Shown here in pieces: positions 63,625 to 64,000 of a DNA stretch of 64,000 bases (positions within the stretch are counted from its first letter, which is position 1; each line of letters begins with the position of its first letter). The position numbers and the translations under genes were made by a program. The notes beneath the pieces were generated by a model that worked only from the letters and a program-made list of their open reading frames with translations, searched no databases and was not told the origin of the DNA. The DNA comes from an uncultured Bacillota bacterium (GTDB lineage: Bacteria; Bacillota_I; Bacilli_A; RFN20; CAG-826): assembly GCA_937876465.1 (NCBI GenBank), contig CALEHV010000044.1, positions 14,332 through 78,331 on the forward strand, given 5' to 3'.

Positions 63625-64000
63625 ATGAAATATACAAAAATAATTTTGTTTGGCCTTAGTTGCGCGTTAGGCCCAAATTCAACATTTTTAATTAATGGAA
63701 TAAGAAACAACAAACAGATTTCTGAAGATTATTTAGCTAAAGCCTATAACATTAGGCAAGAACTCGTTGAAAATTTCGATTCCATTGAAGAAAAATATGA
63801 TGATGATTATTTTCAAATCAACATTAATAACACCGATTTGGTGCAAAATGATCTAAGAGATAATTTGATTAAAAAAAGTATAGGAGCAGTTCGCAAAACG
63901 GCATATGCAAAAACCGATGCAAGCGTTATATATAATCGTCGAAAAGATACCATAACTGCTGATGTCAAACAGCAAATATATGTTAATGCAGATTTAGATA
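63625..64000 (+). CDS. Putative secreted protein, N-terminal part (partial)
   Basis: An open frame from ATG 63625, 13 nt after AAAGGAG begins, runs past the window end (125 codons). MKYTKIILFGLSCALGPNSTF looks like a signal peptide or a single membrane anchor. The rest is charged and Asn/Asp-rich (ENFDSIEEKYDDDYFQININ). No family is recognised and no catalytic motif is visible in this part. Confidence 0.7.
   Translation, partial: MKYTKIILFGLSCALGPNSTFLINGIRNNKQISEDYLAKAYNIRQELVENFDSIEEKYDDDYFQININNTDLVQNDLRDNLIKKSIGAVRKTAYAKTDASVIYNRRKDTITADVKQQIYVNADLD

Overview
The window is AT-rich, densely coded DNA from a low-GC Gram-positive bacterium. The gene order dnaX-ybaB-recR-tmk-holB-ricT-rsmI is that of Bacilli. 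A frameshifted prfB and TGA codons used as ordinary stops show the standard genetic code, which argues against Mycoplasma-type code 4. An uncultured gut-type Bacilli lineage fits best; this placement is inference from gene content only.

Layout: (1) 1-7.4 kb: end of aguA with aguB, an RluA-type pseudouridine synthase, a DUF1538 membrane protein with two P-II-like proteins, and a YfhO-type membrane protein. (2) 7.4-13.3 kb, minus strand: clamp-loader, repair and ribosome-modification operon. (3) 13.4-28.5 kb: prfA-prmC-tsaC-rpiB, comFA-comFC, secA-prfB-uvrB-secG, an M29 aminopeptidase, a YolD/Y-family polymerase pair and a membrane glycosyltransferase. (4) 28.5-30.3 kb: tRNA-Ala, an unassigned structured region, a PfoR-like PTS IIC protein and a small DUF4926-like gene with a non-standard start.

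(5) 30.3-53.2 kb is the standout region. Three transcription units carry exported proteins with SipW-type signal peptides (hydrophobic stretch followed by AWF/AWY). Two of the units begin with near-identical class I c-di-GMP (GEMM) riboswitches. The nine-gene central operon encodes three TasA/camelysin-like or pilin-like proteins, a membrane-anchored McrB-like AAA+ ATPase with a DUF2357-type partner, a SipW-like Ser/His signal peptidase, a membrane EAL phosphodiesterase with its motifs intact, a nucleosidase-fold protein, and a degenerate GGDEF-EAL protein. The third unit encodes two giant surface proteins (1448 and 1306 residues) with Ig-like repeats. CGCAT/ATGCG-type palindromes precede all three units. 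The likely sense is that c-di-GMP switches on a surface fibre/adhesin apparatus and the operon's own phosphodiesterase provides negative feedback.

(6) 53.2-64 kb: XdhC-like protein, fba, nagB, a glycosyltransferase, a lipoprotein, rarA, an HTH-MNT/HEPN toxin-antitoxin pair with operator-like repeats, a phosphodiesterase-superfamily protein, an HTH-DUF3990 pair, a nucleoside hydrolase and the start of a secreted protein.

Many genes outside operons have a -10 box ending only 5-12 nt before the start codon and no Shine-Dalgarno, so leaderless or near-leaderless mRNAs seem common here.
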